Shown here: positions 5,517 to 6,978 of the stretch, in pieces
Layout: every line of letters starts with the position of its first letter
Position numbering within the stretch: position 1 is the stretch's first letter
Assembly (NCBI GenBank): GCA_900552735.1
Contig: USBA01000100.1
Location: forward strand, 1 to 6,978
From: an uncultured Collinsella sp.
Lineage (GTDB): Bacteria; Actinomycetota; Coriobacteriia; Coriobacteriales; Coriobacteriaceae
Direction of reading: 5' to 3'
Length of the DNA: 6,978 bases
Translations under genes and position numbers: made by a program
The notes under the pieces: generated by a model
The model's input: only the letters and a program-made list of their open reading frames with translations
Databases searched by the model: none
What the model was told of the DNA's origin: nothing

Positions 5517-6599
5517 CTATCGCACGAAGTACCAGGGGCTTTCCTGTACGGTGGGCTCCAGCGCGATGCCGGTGCGTTCCTTAAACAGATCCATGTCCTG
5601 AGATTTTTCAGTCCACCACGCATTGGGCTTAAAGGTCATGCTCTCGACAATACGTTTGACAATGACGCTGTTGCGCAGCTTGGAGAAATCGGTGTTCATG
5701 ATCAGGATGGACGCGAGCACCAGCACGATGCCCAGGACCTTGATCGCGCCGGCGGGCTCGGCATAGATGCCAATACCGACCAGAACGGTCGCAACGGTTT
5801 CAAACGAAGCCACGACCGGCACCTTCGACGTCTCAAGATCCATCGAAAGGCCCTGCATATAGAAGATGTACGCAAGAGCCGTCGGAATAAAGCCAAAGCC
5901 CGCGAACAGCAGAATGAGCTGCGGGGACATTGCCGCGGCCACATCGGACCACGGAGCCGAAAGCACTGCCATAAAGCATCCGCCAAAGACAAAGCCCCAA
6001 AACGTCACCGCCAGCGGATGCAGCGTCTTGGTAGCCATACGGCTAAACACAGCCAGTAGCGCACCGCAAAGCCCGGCGATCACACCCGACACGACGCCCC
6101 AAGCCGAGAAATGGAAACCGGACAGGTCGCCGCTCGTCACCGCGAGCACGCAACCCACAATGTTAAAGACGATGGCGACGAGCTTGTTGGGGGTCACGTC
6201 CTCGCGATAAAGCACGCGGCCGAGCACGACGCCAAACACCGGCGAGGTGTAAAGCAGCACCGAGGCCGTGGACATGCCCACCTCGCCCATGCACTCGTAA
6301 TAAAGCGTGTTAGCGGTGGCGAGGCCGATAATGCCAAGAAGCGCGCAGGGAACAAGCTCTTTAGGACTTGCCTTGAACAGTGCCATGGCACCCGAGGCTT
6401 TTCCCTCACGAGCACCTCCCTGGCAACCCATAAATGCCAAGACCGGAGCCATTAAGACAGCACCCGACAACAGGCGAAAGGCCGCCATGCTCTGAGACGA
6501 AACACCCAGGGCCGATATTCCGTTAACAAAGATTCCGATGGTGCCCCACATAAGCGCGGCGATCAGCACTAGCACATAGCCCAGATTGCTTTTCTTCAA
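5517..6599 (-). CDS. EamA/DMT-superfamily transporter with a long C-terminal tail
   Basis: A 360-residue membrane protein with two EamA repeats and about ten hydrophobic helices. Repeat 1 runs about 5-145, starting LGYVLVLIAALMWGTIGIFV, with TANTLYYECMGEVGMSTASVLLYTSPVFG in its second half. Repeat 2 runs about 160-300 and ends GIVLVLASILIM. Such proteins are 10-helix DMT carriers, many of them exporters of amino acids or metabolites. A soluble tail of about 59 residues (302-360) follows the last helix, longer than the roughly 300 residues usual for the family. The start is TTG at 6599, because GAGGAGG (6611-6605) lies exactly 5 bases upstream. An in-frame GTG at 6635 has no such site and falls at the predicted transcription start. 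The PTS operon follows on the same strand after 183 bases. Its promoter shares a motif with that operon, so export of a pathway product is a reasonable guess. Confidence 0.87.
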   Translation of the reverse strand: MKKSNLGYVLVLIAALMWGTIGIFVNGISALGVSSQSMAAFRLLSGAVLMAPVLAFMGCQGGAREGKASGAMALFKASPKELVPCALLGIIGLATANTLYYECMGEVGMSTASVLLYTSPVFGVVLGRVLYREDVTPNKLVAIVFNIVGCVLAVTSGDLSGFHFSAWGVVSGVIAGLCGALLAVFSRMATKTLHPLAVTFWGFVFGGCFMAVLSAPWSDVAAAMSPQLILLFAGFGFIPTALAYIFYMQGLSMDLETSKVPVVASFETVATVLVGIGIYAEPAGAIKVLGIVLVLASILIMNTDFSKLRNSVIVKRIVESMTFKPNAWWTEKSQDMDLFKERTGIALEPTVQESPWYFVR

Positions 6600-6639
6600 C
6601 GCAGCCTCCTCGGTATTGTTTCCAATATGTTTCACACTA

Positions 6640-6667
6640 CGTTATAGTCGTTATATACATTTTTCAA
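6640..6667 (-). promoter_or_regulatory. Putative promoter and operator of the EamA transporter
   Basis: The minus strand has TTGAAA (6667-6662) as -35 and TATAAC (6646-6641) as -10 with a 15-bp spacer, giving a start near 6634 and a leader of about 35 bases to the TTG at 6599. The -10 lies in CGTTATAGTCGTTATAT (6640-6656), which matches the sequence over the PTS -10 at 14 of 17 positions. On the minus strand this reads as a 9-bp-spaced direct repeat of TATAACG. The shared motif suggests one regulator for both units. Confidence 0.55.
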
Positions 6668-6710
6668 GACACAAATCGGCGAGCGGAAAATCTGCTCTAC
6701 CGCTACAACC

Positions 6711-6813
6711 CATTGGTACAAAGGGGTCAGGTTCATATGCGCCAACTTGGTGTAAAGTAACCTGTCCCCAATGACTAGGACTGTCCCCAAGTGCCGAACG
6801 TCTCCAAGTGCCG
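6711..6813. repeat. GGGACAG-type imperfect palindrome followed by short tandem units
   Basis: CATTGG...GGGGTCAGGTT (6711-6732) faces AACCTGTCCCCAATG (6759-6773) as an imperfect inverted repeat around a 26-nt centre. CTGTCCCCAA recurs at 6762-6771 and 6781-6790. GTCCCCAAGTGCCG (6783-6796) is repeated as GTCTCCAAGTGCCG (6800-6813), 13 of 14 identical. This resembles degenerated REP-like intergenic sequence. The short minus-strand ORFs crossing it have no ribosome site or recognisable product. Nothing else was seen from 6814 to 6856. Confidence 0.5.
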
Positions 6814-6856
6814 CATCTGGGCCAAGGCGACGCCGATGCTTTGGCAACGCCAGCGA

Positions 6857-6955
6857 AAACCCACCTGAGCGAGCAAGGTGCCTTGAAGCGAAGCGGCATT
6901 GACCTTCTGGTCATGCCGCTGAAGCTGAAAGGCAGATTGCCGCTCAGGTGGGTTT
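6857..6955. repeat. 99-nt near-perfect hairpin
   Basis: The outer stem is a perfect 15-bp pair, AAACCCACCTGAGCG (6857-6871) with 6941-6955. After one bulged A comes a 17-position stem, 6873-6889 with 6924-6940, of which 13 pair. The tip is AGCGGCAT/ATGCCGCT (6892-6899, 6913-6920) and GACC/GGTC with a TTCT loop (6905-6908). In all about 40 base pairs. On the minus strand the outer arm is followed by TTTT, so it could end transcription from a gene lying to the right. It could equally be a mobile palindromic element or a structured RNA. No ORF is convincing here. Confidence 0.6.
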
Positions 6956-6978
6956 GCAGCGTCGAGCCGTTACGGCGT

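Noticed and set aside
6632..6914. Two short minus-strand ORFs (6632-6847 and 6651-6914)
   Set aside because: No ribosome site, no recognisable product, and they run through promoter and repeat sequences.
1..6978. CRISPR arrays, tRNA or rRNA genes, IS transposase genes
   Set aside because: No regularly spaced identical repeats, no tRNA-like cloverleaf with TTCRA arm, and no transposase-like protein in any frame. The repeats present are isolated palindromes.

Overview
The window looks like chromosomal DNA of a GC-rich gut actinobacterium of the Coriobacteriia, most likely a Collinsella-type organism. I infer this from codon use rich in GC at third positions, strong AGGAGG-type ribosome sites, the mix of mannose-family PTS, SIS and HAD genes, and intergenic palindromes built on GGGACAG. 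No rRNA or other marker gene is present, so the taxonomy is inference. All six recognisable genes lie on the minus strand.

Layout in the direction of transcription (right to left). Bases 6636-6978 hold no convincing gene: a very long near-perfect hairpin (6857-6955), GGGACAG-type repeats (6711-6813) and the promoter of a DMT/EamA-family exporter (5517-6599, TTG start). A promoter region at about 5350-5440 follows, with a dyad over the -10 box and two direct repeats 21 bp apart. It leads a mannose-family PTS operon: fused EIIA-EIIB (4410-5333), EIIC (3579-4373) and EIID (2732-3565). After a 199-bp gap holding three hairpins comes a two-SIS-domain sugar-phosphate enzyme of the FrlB/GfrF deglycase type (1549-2532), closed by a textbook intrinsic terminator (1483-1514). 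A HAD-family phosphatase or phosphoglucomutase-like gene (762-1391) is probably a separate unit. Bases 408-761 are non-coding and hold a 119-bp MITE-like nested palindrome (546-664). The window ends inside a YitT-family membrane protein (start at 407, 3' end beyond base 1).

How the genes may work together. The PTS would take up a sugar or sugar adduct and phosphorylate it, and the SIS enzyme would act on the 6-phosphate product. Its C-terminal tail and its GlmS-like Glu/His pair (E215, H231) fit an Amadori-product deglycase, for example fructoselysine-6-phosphate giving glucose-6-phosphate and lysine. A kinase is not needed when a PTS does the phosphorylation. The exporter promoter shares a 17-bp motif (14 of 17 identical) with the PTS promoter, so exporter and PTS may be co-regulated. 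A speculative reading is that the exporter removes the released amine. Substrate and export role are inferences. The family calls and the DNA structures are read directly from the sequence.
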